NCBI RefSeq assembly: GCF_004357765.1
Contig: NZ_SMTE01000020.1
Location: 27,358-91,357 of the forward strand
DNA length: 64,000 nt
Reading direction: 5' to 3'
From: Pseudomonas putida
GTDB lineage: Bacteria; Pseudomonadota; Gammaproteobacteria; Pseudomonadales; Pseudomonadaceae
The notes beneath the pieces are model-generated. The model saw only the letters and a list, made by a program, of their open reading frames with translations. It did not search any database and was not told the origin of the DNA. Positions within the stretch are counted from its first letter, which is position 1. Each line of letters opens with the position of its first letter. This document shows, piece after piece, positions 19,397 through 26,982 of this stretch. A program made the translations under genes and the position numbers.

Positions 19397-19426
19397 CAAA
19401 TAGGCACGCTGAAGCGCGCCTATTTG
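19397..19426 (-). other. Hairpin between the pilin and chaperone genes
   Basis: A 13-bp stem (19397-19409 with 19414-19426, one G-U pair) closes a four-base loop, just after the pilin stop codon in the minus direction. It is not followed by a T-run. Similar stable intercistronic stems in pilus operons protect the pilin message and lower downstream chaperone expression, so partial attenuation or mRNA stabilisation is the likely role. Confidence 0.65.
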
Positions 19427-19433
19427 GAGTTAC

Positions 19434-19970
19434 TTAACGAATGTCTACAGTGAAATTGACACTGGTTGCAATTTGACCTTCCGTCACGGTGGCATCAATC
19501 GTTTGTAGGTAAGTGGTGAAGTTCATGTCCGTGGTGAGTCTGTCGCTCAGATCGTAGCCAACCGATTCCGTGTCGGGAGCCAGGACGCTATTGCTTTTGT
19601 CGAGAATGGCAAGTGCCATGCCCTCGCTGTAGCCGACCCCACTTTGCAGTTGATACAGGTCAGAAGGACCTGCTCCATAGTTGGCAGAAAATTTCACGAA
19701 TGCTTTTTGGCCTGGGGTTACCGGGCACTTGGAAGGATCGTGCCTTAGCCCAAATCGTTGTATCGGTGTTTTTTGACCGACGGTTGTGAAATCTTTATCT
19801 TTAAAGTCCCCAAGATAGATCAAACTCTTCGATGGGCCGCCGGGAGTTACGACATCGATTGGGCAGGTGCCACCGGCAGTGACAGTTCCTTCAAAGTTTA
19901 TAATGCCAGTGTTGGCCATGGCCGAACCGCTGGCCAAGCTCAATGCAAAGAGTGCGAAGATAGGTTTCAT
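19434..19970 (-). CDS. Chaperone-usher type fimbrial pilin
   Basis: This encodes 178 residues with a signal peptide ending near SAMA-NTG. The mature chain begins with the alternating hydrophobic strand GIINFEGTVTAGGTC, typical of type 1 pilins. Two cysteines (GGTCPIDV and PSKCPVTPG) would form the usual disulfide. The end, TSVNFTVDIR, fits a terminal beta-strand, though it lacks the classic penultimate tyrosine. The protein would be a pilus subunit stabilised by the chaperone encoded next to it. There is no usher or tip adhesin nearby, so either those genes lie outside the window or the locus is a remnant or uses another usher. Confidence 0.88.
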   Translation of the reverse strand: MKPIFALFALSLASGSAMANTGIINFEGTVTAGGTCPIDVVTPGGPSKSLIYLGDFKDKDFTTVGQKTPIQRFGLRHDPSKCPVTPGQKAFVKFSANYGAGPSDLYQLQSGVGYSEGMALAILDKSNSVLAPDTESVGYDLSDRLTTDMNFTTYLQTIDATVTEGQIATSVNFTVDIR

Positions 19971-20205
19971 GAGCGATCCAATTACGGTTTATGAGGTGGC
20001 TGAATATGTTCGTGCTTAAGCCTAGCGGGGCTCTTTGCTGAACACGGCGGTAAATTATTCGGAAGGCGCTATTTCCAGCTATCGGCTTTTTCCTAGGTAC
20101 GGTCGGGAAAATCCATTTTCCTGAGTATTCCGGTTTTCAGTGGCAGCACGTGGCCTGCTCCAGCATTTCGCCTCGTCGTTCGAAGGTACCTATGATTTTT
20201 ACCAG

Positions 20206-20234
20206 TTGTGACCTATTGGTTGGCTTGACATAAT
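20206..20234 (+). promoter_or_regulatory. Predicted promoter of the 20267 gene, sharing the CAGTTGTGAC element
   Basis: The -35 is TTGTGA (20206-20211) and the -10 is CATAAT (20229-20234), spacer 17. CAGTTGTGAC starts at 20203, 26 bases before the -10, as in front of 5373 and 12772. The remaining bases of the gap 19971-20266 must also hold the pilin promoter in the other direction. TTTTTCCTAGG near 20088-20098 resembles half of the inverted repeat before the autotransporter. Confidence 0.55.
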
Positions 20235-20266
20235 TTTTCCAGAGTGTCTTTTCTTTGGAGTCGACA

Positions 20267-21745
20267 ATGAAGTCCATCAATCTGTTGGACAGAGAGGCAG
20301 CAGCATTGGTGTGGCTGTACCTTGATTTGGAATATGTCAACGAGCTCTGGCGTGAAGCCTATACGCAAAAAGCGCAGCAAATAGCGGATACAATTTATCT
20401 AGACAGACTCACTGATTCTCACAGCAGGCAAGTCAGGTCGGTAGCATTCGGATACCCGCAGCTTGACTTTGGCGCGGAGGTTACTCGGGTCAGTTTTCTG
20501 ATGTTGCGAGACCTGAAAGCCCACTTTACAAGAGAGATTGGGGCGGCTGGAGGTTATATAAGTGAAGTCAGCCAGACAACACCTCTTGATCCGCCAAAAC
20601 TCACGATTACGTTTCGTACGCTCAGCAGCAGGTTGCATTATAGAACTGTTGCGCGAGGAGAGGTGTCCTTGGAATGGGCAGGCGGCGCTGATTACGCTTA
20701 TACCGGAATTGACGCTGACATGTCGTTGTTTAAACGGTACTTCGAGTCAGTCGAGCGAAAATTCTTGTATCGAGTATTTCCACCCCTCAATCCGCTCATG
20801 CATGATGTGTATGTTTTTTTTGGCGCTAAAGGGTTCTGGTTGTGGAATTCCCTCCGCGCTAACGCTCGGGGTTCTGCCCCCAACCAACGATTCGGTGTAA
20901 AGACCCGGATATCTGAGAATGAGGATAAATTGATCCTTTATTCCATTGCCTATCCAGAAATAATTTCTGGCGGCACCCCTTTTGATGTTCACTGGGTACC
21001 TCAGCTTGTTGATCCGCAGAAAACGTTGTCTTTTCAGGGCGGTATCTATTGGCCGGATGTATTTACTTATTTTGGGGTTTACCGCAATGAGCCTTCTTCT
21101 TCTGTGCAGCGTAGCCAGCCACCGGACCTGCACCTTTCGCCTTGGGTCAGGACGGTGGGTGCGGGAGGGCAGCGGTCAGAAATCGCAATCGAGACAGCGC
21201 AAAGCGAGGTCAGTTGGTCGTTGGGCGGGAGCGGCCTTGGGACATTGGTGCATGAGGGCGGTAAGCATTTCTATGTTCCGCCACCAACCTTATGTGATAT
21301 GGAGTTAATTGTCTTGAATAAAACCCGACATGCAGCGATCGAGTGGGTGGGGGACAGACAGCCAGCAACCGTTGATACGGTGAGCGCATCGGTAACTGGT
21401 TGTACCGCTTCCACTTCTTTCGTTTCAATGTATGCCCCGCAAACACACTACTTCAAAGCCATCTTGGCGAACAATAAAGTCAAACTGTCGCTCTGGTACC
21501 TGGCTTGGGATACGAATCGGGAGGTTGAAGTGGATACTGCGAATATTGAATGGCACGTAGTGGCGGGTAACGGAACAGTGTCTGCTACGGGTGTATTCAG
21601 TCCCGCTATCAATAATCCTTCGCCATACTCAGCGGTCTGGGCACGTGATCTAGACAATGGAGGCAGATTGCTGTATTGGGCTTTGACAATCATTCCAGTA
21701 CCCCTTTATAGCCCAGAGAAAGTAGTTGAGCTGTTCGATGAGTGA
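20267..21745 (+). CDS. Ig-like protein, family 2, short member
   Basis: This encodes 492 residues from ATG 20267 (MKSINLLDRE), with GGAG six bases upstream; an upstream TTG overlaps that site. There is no signal peptide. The N-terminal part is helical-looking (ALVWLYLDLEYVNELW) and different from its relatives, but PQLDF near residue 66 aligns with PRLSF and PQLSF in the 7218 and 9620 products. The C-terminal module is clearly shared with 7218: LSLWY at 407-411, then a W-x-V strand, GVFSP, and a final W-A-L strand ending PVPLYSP. By eye its base composition is noticeably more AT-rich than the core genes to the right. Function is unknown. It is the last accessory gene before core fadE. Confidence 0.85.
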   Translation: MKSINLLDREAAALVWLYLDLEYVNELWREAYTQKAQQIADTIYLDRLTDSHSRQVRSVAFGYPQLDFGAEVTRVSFLMLRDLKAHFTREIGAAGGYISEVSQTTPLDPPKLTITFRTLSSRLHYRTVARGEVSLEWAGGADYAYTGIDADMSLFKRYFESVERKFLYRVFPPLNPLMHDVYVFFGAKGFWLWNSLRANARGSAPNQRFGVKTRISENEDKLILYSIAYPEIISGGTPFDVHWVPQLVDPQKTLSFQGGIYWPDVFTYFGVYRNEPSSSVQRSQPPDLHLSPWVRTVGAGGQRSEIAIETAQSEVSWSLGGSGLGTLVHEGGKHFYVPPPTLCDMELIVLNKTRHAAIEWVGDRQPATVDTVSASVTGCTASTSFVSMYAPQTHYFKAILANNKVKLSLWYLAWDTNREVEVDTANIEWHVVAGNGTVSATGVFSPAINNPSPYSAVWARDLDNGGRLLYWALTIIPVPLYSPEKVVELFDE

Positions 21746-21778
21746 AAGGGCGAACGGTGCAGGAGTCGTGTCGCCCTT
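21746..21778. terminator. Possible stem between convergent genes
   Basis: AAGGGCGA (21746-21753) can pair with TCGCCCTT (21771-21778) across a 17-base loop, in the 51-base gap between the convergent 20267 gene and fadE. No T-run follows on either strand, so this is only a weak terminator candidate. Confidence 0.3.
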
Positions 21779-21796
21779 CAGCTGATCGAGTGTGGG

Positions 21797-24244
21797 CTAG
21801 CGAATTTTGTTCCGGTCGCGTATGAGGCTTTGCTTATCGAAAGCATCAACTTCGATGACGAGCCGGCGAACTTTTTCCGCTTCTCGGAGTGCCTGCCCTT
21901 CCTCTGGCAGCACCGTACCCGCCTCGATTGCCATATCGACCAAGTTTTGGCCGGAAGTTAGGCTTATGTCGCCCCGTTTGATCGCCTCTCGTACCTTGTG
22001 GCGTAGAGGCGCTGTAGCGTCCAGCAAATCGTTCGCCCGTTGCAGCGCCGCCACCGGGTCGCCTTCGGCCTGAGGCCTGAAGCAGCCGGCCAACAACTCT
22101 TCCAGCGCAGGGTCGCCCTTGTGACGGCCGATCAGCGCCGCGACCTCGGCATCCAGTTCGTCACTTGGCCCGGTATGGCGACGGCCAAAGGGGAACACCA
22201 GCACGCGCAGGGCGCAGCCGACGAAGCGGTTGGGGAAGTTGTCGAGCAAGCGATCCAGTGCTTTTTCCGCCTGACCCAGGCTTTCTTCCATCGCCCAACG
22301 GAGCAAGGGCCGCATGTGTTCGGGCGATCCCAGGTCGTGATAACGCTTGAGCGCGGCGCTGGACAGGTAAAGGTAGCTGAGCACATCCCCCAGGCGAGCA
22401 CTGAGTCGCTCACGGCGCTTGAGGGCACCGCCGAGCAGCATCATCGACAGGTCCGCCAACAGGGCGAAGGCCGCTGCCTGGCGGTTGAGGGCGCGGAAGT
22501 AGCCTTGGCTCAGGGCATCGCCGGGCACCTTCTCCAGCAAGCCCAGGCCGAGGTTGTAGACCAAGGTGCTGGACGCGTTACCGGCGGCGAACATGATGTG
22601 CTTCATCAGCAGGTCATCGAACTCGCGCAGCGCCTGGTCGTGGTCCTGGCGCCCGGCCAGAGCCATCTCCTTGAGCACGAACGGGTGGCAGCGGATGGCG
22701 CCTTGGCCGAAGATCATCAGGTTGCGCGAAAGGATATTGGCGCCTTCGACCGTGATGAAGATCGGCGCCCCTTGCCAGTTGCGCCCCAGGTAGTTGTTCG
22801 GGCCCATGATGATGCCCTTGCCACCGTGCACGTCCATGGCGTGCTGGATGCACTCACGGCCGCGTTCGGTGAGGTGGTACTTGAGGATCGCCGATAGCAC
22901 CGAGGGCTTTTCGCCCAGGTCCACGGCCTTGGCGGTCAGCAGGCGGGCGCTGTCCATCAGCCAGGCATTGCCGCCGATGCGCGCCAACGATTCCTGGATG
23001 CCTTCGAACGCCGCCAGTGGCACGTTGAACTGCTCGCGGATGTTGGCGTACTGGCCGGTGACCAGGCTGGTGTACTTGGCAGCGCCCGTGCCGACGGCAG
23101 GCAGCGAGATGGAGCGGCCTACCGACAGGCAGTTCATCAACATCATCCAACCCTTGCCGAGCATGTCCTGGCCGCCGATCAGGTAGTCCAGCGGCACGAA
23201 CACGTCCTTGCCGCTGTTGGGGCCGTTCATGAAGGCGGCGCCCAGGGGCAGGTGGCGCTTGCCGATGTCGACGCCGGGGGTGTCGGTGGGGATCAGCGCC
23301 AGGCTGATGCCCAGTTCTTCCTGTTCGCTCAGCAGGTGGTCAGGGTCGTAGGCCTTGAAAGCCAGGCCCAGCAGCGTGGCCACCGGGCCCAGGGTGATAT
23401 AGCGTTTTTCCCAGTTCAGGCGCAGGCCGATGACTTCCTCGCCGTTCCATTGGCCTTTGCAGATGACCCCGGTATCTGGCATGGCACCAGCATCGGAGCC
23501 CGCCAGCGGGCCGGTCAGGGCGAAGCAGGGGATGTCCTCGCCGCTGGCCAGGCGCGGCAGGTAGTGGTTGCGCTGTTCGTCGGTGCCGTAGTGCAGCAGC
23601 AGTTCGGCAGGACCGAGGGAGTTGGGCACCATCACCGTGGAGGCGAGGTCGCCGCTGCGGGTGGCGAGTTTCATCGCGACCTGGGAGTGAGCATAGGCAC
23701 TGAAGCCCTTGCCGCCATATTCCTTGGGAATGATCAGGGCGAAGAAACCGTTGGATTTGATATGCGCCCACGCCTCTGGCGGCAGGTCGAGGTCTTGGCC
23801 GATCTGCCAGTCGCTGACCATGGCACACAGTTCCTCGGTGGGGCCGTCGATGAAGGCTTGTTCTTCATCGGTGAGTTTCGGCGCCGGGTAGTCGAGCAGC
23901 ACGCGCCAGTCGGGGCGACCGCTGAACAGCTCGCCGTCCCACCACACGGTGCCGGCATCGATGGCTTCGCGCTCGGTCTGCGACATTGGCGGCAGGGTGC
24001 GCTGGAACCATTTGAACACCGGGGCGGTGAATACCTTCTGCCGCCATTGCGGCAGGGCCACCAGGGCGATTTTCAGGGCCAGCACCAACCACAGCAACGT
24101 CAGCAACCAGCCGGGGGCGCTGCTGAAGATGCCCATCAGCAGCACGTAGGCCGCAAGAATGCCGAGTATCTGCAAGGGCGCCAGGCGCCGGTGCGTGAGG
24201 TACGCCGCACCGATCACCAGCACCACCAACCACAACAGCAACAT
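21797..24244 (-). CDS. fadE: Acyl-CoA dehydrogenase FadE
   Basis: This encodes 815 residues, the usual length of the long gammaproteobacterial FadE. It catalyses the first oxidation of fatty-acyl-CoA in beta-oxidation, using FAD. Two or three N-terminal hydrophobic segments (MLLLWLVVLVIGAAYL; YVLLMGIFSSAPGWLLTLLW) would tether it to the membrane. The acyl-CoA dehydrogenase domain follows, with ALTGPLAGSDAGAMPDTG near 250, the AFEGIQESLARIGG helix near 410, and HGGKGIIMGPNNYLGR near 480. A long C-terminal FadE-specific helical domain completes it. AGGAGG lies about 6 bases before the ATG. It is divergent from the GST gene across a REP-bearing gap. Confidence 0.95.
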   Translation of the reverse strand: MLLLWLVVLVIGAAYLTHRRLAPLQILGILAAYVLLMGIFSSAPGWLLTLLWLVLALKIALVALPQWRQKVFTAPVFKWFQRTLPPMSQTEREAIDAGTVWWDGELFSGRPDWRVLLDYPAPKLTDEEQAFIDGPTEELCAMVSDWQIGQDLDLPPEAWAHIKSNGFFALIIPKEYGGKGFSAYAHSQVAMKLATRSGDLASTVMVPNSLGPAELLLHYGTDEQRNHYLPRLASGEDIPCFALTGPLAGSDAGAMPDTGVICKGQWNGEEVIGLRLNWEKRYITLGPVATLLGLAFKAYDPDHLLSEQEELGISLALIPTDTPGVDIGKRHLPLGAAFMNGPNSGKDVFVPLDYLIGGQDMLGKGWMMLMNCLSVGRSISLPAVGTGAAKYTSLVTGQYANIREQFNVPLAAFEGIQESLARIGGNAWLMDSARLLTAKAVDLGEKPSVLSAILKYHLTERGRECIQHAMDVHGGKGIIMGPNNYLGRNWQGAPIFITVEGANILSRNLMIFGQGAIRCHPFVLKEMALAGRQDHDQALREFDDLLMKHIMFAAGNASSTLVYNLGLGLLEKVPGDALSQGYFRALNRQAAAFALLADLSMMLLGGALKRRERLSARLGDVLSYLYLSSAALKRYHDLGSPEHMRPLLRWAMEESLGQAEKALDRLLDNFPNRFVGCALRVLVFPFGRRHTGPSDELDAEVAALIGRHKGDPALEELLAGCFRPQAEGDPVAALQRANDLLDATAPLRHKVREAIKRGDISLTSGQNLVDMAIEAGTVLPEEGQALREAEKVRRLVIEVDAFDKQSLIRDRNKIR

Positions 24245-24363
24245 ATTCGTTCCTCCTTGGAGCCAGGGGCATTAGCCGTTTAACAAAGCTTAGACGCAGT
24301 GCTGTAAACGGCAGGGTCTGAACAGTGACAGGGTGTGGCGGTGGGAGTTTCAGTCCATTGTTT

Positions 24364-24459
24364 GTCTGGACCGGCCTCTTCGCGGGCAAGCCCGCTCCCA
24401 CAGGTACGGCGCCGTACTTGTAGGAGCGGGCTTGTCCCGCGAAGAGGCCGGTACAGACA
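24364..24459. repeat. Inverted pair of REP palindromes
   Basis: One copy (24371-24409) reads CCGGCCTCTTCGCGGGC and continues to CCCGCTCCCACAGG. The second (24412-24451) is nearly its reverse complement. The dyad extends outward through GTCTG and CAGAC, so the whole block could fold into one long cruciform. This sequence type is the common extragenic REP of P. putida. It lies in the 264-base gap between divergent fadE and the GST gene. Confidence 0.9.
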
Positions 24460-24508
24460 CCAAAGGTCTGGAGTAGACTCACGCTTCCTCACCTATAAGG
24501 ACGTTGCC

Positions 24509-25129
24509 ATGCTGAAGATCTGGGGCCGTAAGAATTCGAGCAATGTGCGCAAGGCACTGTGGATCGCCCACGAACTGGGTCTGGATTTCGAGTCGATCGA
24601 CGCCGGTGGCGCCTTCGGCGTGGTCGACGAACCGCACTACCGGGCCCGCAACCCCAATGGGCTGGTGCCGATGCTCGAGGATGGCGATCTGACCCTGTGG
24701 GAGTCCAATACGATCGTCCGCTATCTGTGCGCCGAGTATGGCGCGGAGCAGGGCTGGTACATCGAGGACCCGCGCCAGCGCGCCCTGGCCGACAAGTGGA
24801 TGGACTGGACCTCGTCCTTCGCCACGCCGTTCCGTCCGCTATTCTGGGGCCTGCTGCGCACCCCCGAAGACCAGCGCGACTGGGTGGCGATCAACGCTGC
24901 GCAGAAACAGTGCGCCCAGCTGTTGGCCATCGCCGACGAAACCCTGGCCAAGCAGCCGTTCCTTTCAGGTGACCAGATCGGCATGGGCGACATCCCATTG
25001 GGCAGCTTCATCTATGCCTGGTTCGAGATGCCCATCGAGCGTCCGGCGATGCATCACCTGGAGGCCTGGTACGAGCGGCTCAAGTCGCGTCCGGCCTATC
25101 AGGCCGCGGTGATGACCGCGTTGACCTGA
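24509..25129 (+). CDS. Glutathione S-transferase family protein
   Basis: This encodes 206 residues. ATG 24509 is preferred over far-upstream in-frame starts, because AAGGA lies seven bases before it and the protein then begins at the thioredoxin-fold strand MLKIWGRKNSSNVRKALW. The glutathione-binding segment NPNGLVPMLED with LWESNTIVRYL is near residues 50-75. The C-terminal helical domain includes FLSGDQIGMGDIPLGSFIY with the conserved N-capping Asp. The likely role is glutathione conjugation or reduction of electrophiles in the cytosol; the substrate is not predictable. Serine or asparagine at the SSN motif suggests a bacterial class with Ser/Asn catalysis. It stands alone. Confidence 0.92.
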   Translation: MLKIWGRKNSSNVRKALWIAHELGLDFESIDAGGAFGVVDEPHYRARNPNGLVPMLEDGDLTLWESNTIVRYLCAEYGAEQGWYIEDPRQRALADKWMDWTSSFATPFRPLFWGLLRTPEDQRDWVAINAAQKQCAQLLAIADETLAKQPFLSGDQIGMGDIPLGSFIYAWFEMPIERPAMHHLEAWYERLKSRPAYQAAVMTALT

Positions 25130-25273
25130 TCGAACACCTTGGCTATTTCGATAGTCACTATCAATAGACGTGACTGTACTTGTGCGGCCAGGGCTTGCAC
25201 CATGGCCGTACTCACTGCGCCAGTGACCTGATCTGGCGTGTCCTGCACCTTTATCCTCGGTAAGTGACCCGCT

Positions 25274-26206
25274 ATGAGTTCCGCACTGTCCATTCGACAG
25301 CTGACCAAGACCTACGGCAACGGCTTCCAAGCCCTCAAGGGCATCGACCTGGACGTCGCCGAAGGTGACTTCTTCGCCTTGCTCGGCCCCAACGGCGCCG
25401 GCAAGTCCACCACCATCGGCATCCTCTCGACCCTGGTCAACAAGACCAGCGGCACGGTCAACGTGTTCGGCCATGACCTCGACCGCGAGCCGGCGGCGCT
25501 CAAGCGCTGCCTGGGCGTGGTGCCGCAGGAATTCAACTTCAACCAGTTCGAGAAGTGCTTCGACATCGTCGTGACCCAGGCCGGCTACTATGGCATCCCG
25601 CCGAAAGTCGCCAAGGCCCGTGCCGAGCAGTACCTGACCCAGCTCGGCCTGTGGGACAAGCGCGACGTGCCGTCGCGCTCGTTGTCCGGTGGCATGAAGC
25701 GGCGCCTGATGATCGCCCGCGCACTGATCCACGAGCCGCGCCTGCTGATCCTCGACGAGCCGACCGCTGGGGTCGACATCGAGCTGCGCCGTTCGATGTG
25801 GAGCTTCCTGACCGAGCTCAACCAGAAAGGCATCACCATCATTCTCACCACCCACTACCTCGAGGAAGCCGAGCAGCTGTGCCGCAACATCGGCATCATC
25901 GACCACGGCACCATCGTCGAGAACACCAGCATGCGCCAGTTGCTGGGCAAGTTGCACGTCGAGACCTTCGTCCTCGACCTCAAGCGCGACCTGCCTGCCG
26001 CACCTGTGCTGCAGGGCTACCCGTGCCGGTTGATCAACCCGCACAGCCTGGAAGTGCAGGTGGACAAGGAAATCGGCATCACCGCGCTGTTCGGCCAACT
26101 GGCACTGCAGAACATCGAGGTGCAGAGCCTGCGCAACAAGACCAACCGACTCGAGGAGCTGTTCGTGTCCCTGGTGGAAAAAAACCTGTCGAAGGTGGCG
26201 GTATGA
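25274..26206 (+). CDS. yadG: ABC transporter ATP-binding subunit (YadG type)
   Basis: This encodes 310 residues. Walker A GPNGAGKST lies near residue 39, the Q-loop PQEFNFNQFE near 85, signature LSGGMKRRL near 138, Walker B LLILDEPTAGVD near 158, and the H-loop TTHYLEEAE near 195. It powers an ABC-2 exporter together with the permease whose ATG overlaps its stop (ATGA at 26203-26206). E. coli YadGH is the nearest known pair, with an undefined substrate. The about 90-residue C-terminal extension after the nucleotide-binding domain is typical of this subgroup. Confidence 0.94.
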   Translation: MSSALSIRQLTKTYGNGFQALKGIDLDVAEGDFFALLGPNGAGKSTTIGILSTLVNKTSGTVNVFGHDLDREPAALKRCLGVVPQEFNFNQFEKCFDIVVTQAGYYGIPPKVAKARAEQYLTQLGLWDKRDVPSRSLSGGMKRRLMIARALIHEPRLLILDEPTAGVDIELRRSMWSFLTELNQKGITIILTTHYLEEAEQLCRNIGIIDHGTIVENTSMRQLLGKLHVETFVLDLKRDLPAAPVLQGYPCRLINPHSLEVQVDKEIGITALFGQLALQNIEVQSLRNKTNRLEELFVSLVEKNLSKVAV

Positions 26207-26982
26207 GTGTGGAGCTGCGCACCAACTGGGTCGCCCTGAACACCATCGTCTACCGCGAAGTGCGGCGCTTCCTGCGCATCTGGCCGCAGACCTTGCTGCC
26301 CCCGGCGATCACCATGGTCCTGTACTTCGTCATCTTCGGTAACCTGATCGGTCGGCAGATCGGCGACATGGGTGGCTTCACCTACATGGAGTACATCGTG
26401 CCTGGGCTGATCATGATGTCGGTGATCACCAACTCCTACGGCAATGTGGTGTCGAGCTTCTTCGGCAGCAAGTTCCAGCGTTCGATCGAAGAGCTGATGG
26501 TTTCGCCGGTGTCGCCGCACACCATTCTCGTCGGCTATGTGCTGGGCGGCGTGCTGCGGGGTCTGGCGGTGGGCGTGATCGTGACGATCCTGTCGTTGTT
26601 CTTCACCCATCTGCAGGTGCATCACCTGGGCGTCACGGTCATCGTGGTGCTGCTGACGGCGACCATCTTTTCGCTGCTTGGCTTCGTCAACGCGGTCTTC
26701 GCGCGTAATTTCGACGATATCTCGATCATCCCGACCTTCGTCCTGACGCCGCTGACCTACCTGGGTGGGGTGTTCTACTCGATCAACCTGTTGCCGCCGT
26801 TCTGGCAGGCGGTGTCGTTGGCCAACCCGGTGCTGCACATGGTCAACTCGTTCCGCTACGGCATCCTAGGGGTGTCGGATATCAGCATCGGCACGGCGAT
26901 CACCTTCATGCTGGTGGCCACCGCGGTGCTCTATCTGCTGTGCGTCCGCCTGTTGGTCAGCGGTCGCGGCATGCGCGCCTGA
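26203..26982 (+). CDS. yadH: ABC-2 type transporter permease (YadH type)
   Basis: This encodes 259 residues from ATG 26203 (MSVELRTNWVALNTIVYREV), overlapping the ATPase stop. Six hydrophobic segments are visible, beginning LLPPAITMVLYFVIFGNLIG. The ABC-2 signature region FVLTPLTYLGGVFYSINLLP lies near 185-205. It forms the membrane channel of an inner-membrane exporter with the upstream ATPase. Its last 117 bases overlap the end of a convergent DUF2062 gene on the other strand. Confidence 0.94.
   Translation: MSVELRTNWVALNTIVYREVRRFLRIWPQTLLPPAITMVLYFVIFGNLIGRQIGDMGGFTYMEYIVPGLIMMSVITNSYGNVVSSFFGSKFQRSIEELMVSPVSPHTILVGYVLGGVLRGLAVGVIVTILSLFFTHLQVHHLGVTVIVVLLTATIFSLLGFVNAVFARNFDDISIIPTFVLTPLTYLGGVFYSINLLPPFWQAVSLANPVLHMVNSFRYGILGVSDISIGTAITFMLVATAVLYLLCVRLLVSGRGMRA

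Noticed and set aside
21797-21797. Attachment site or insertion boundary at the fadE end of the accessory region
   Set aside because: No direct repeat, integrase or tRNA was found at the boundary.
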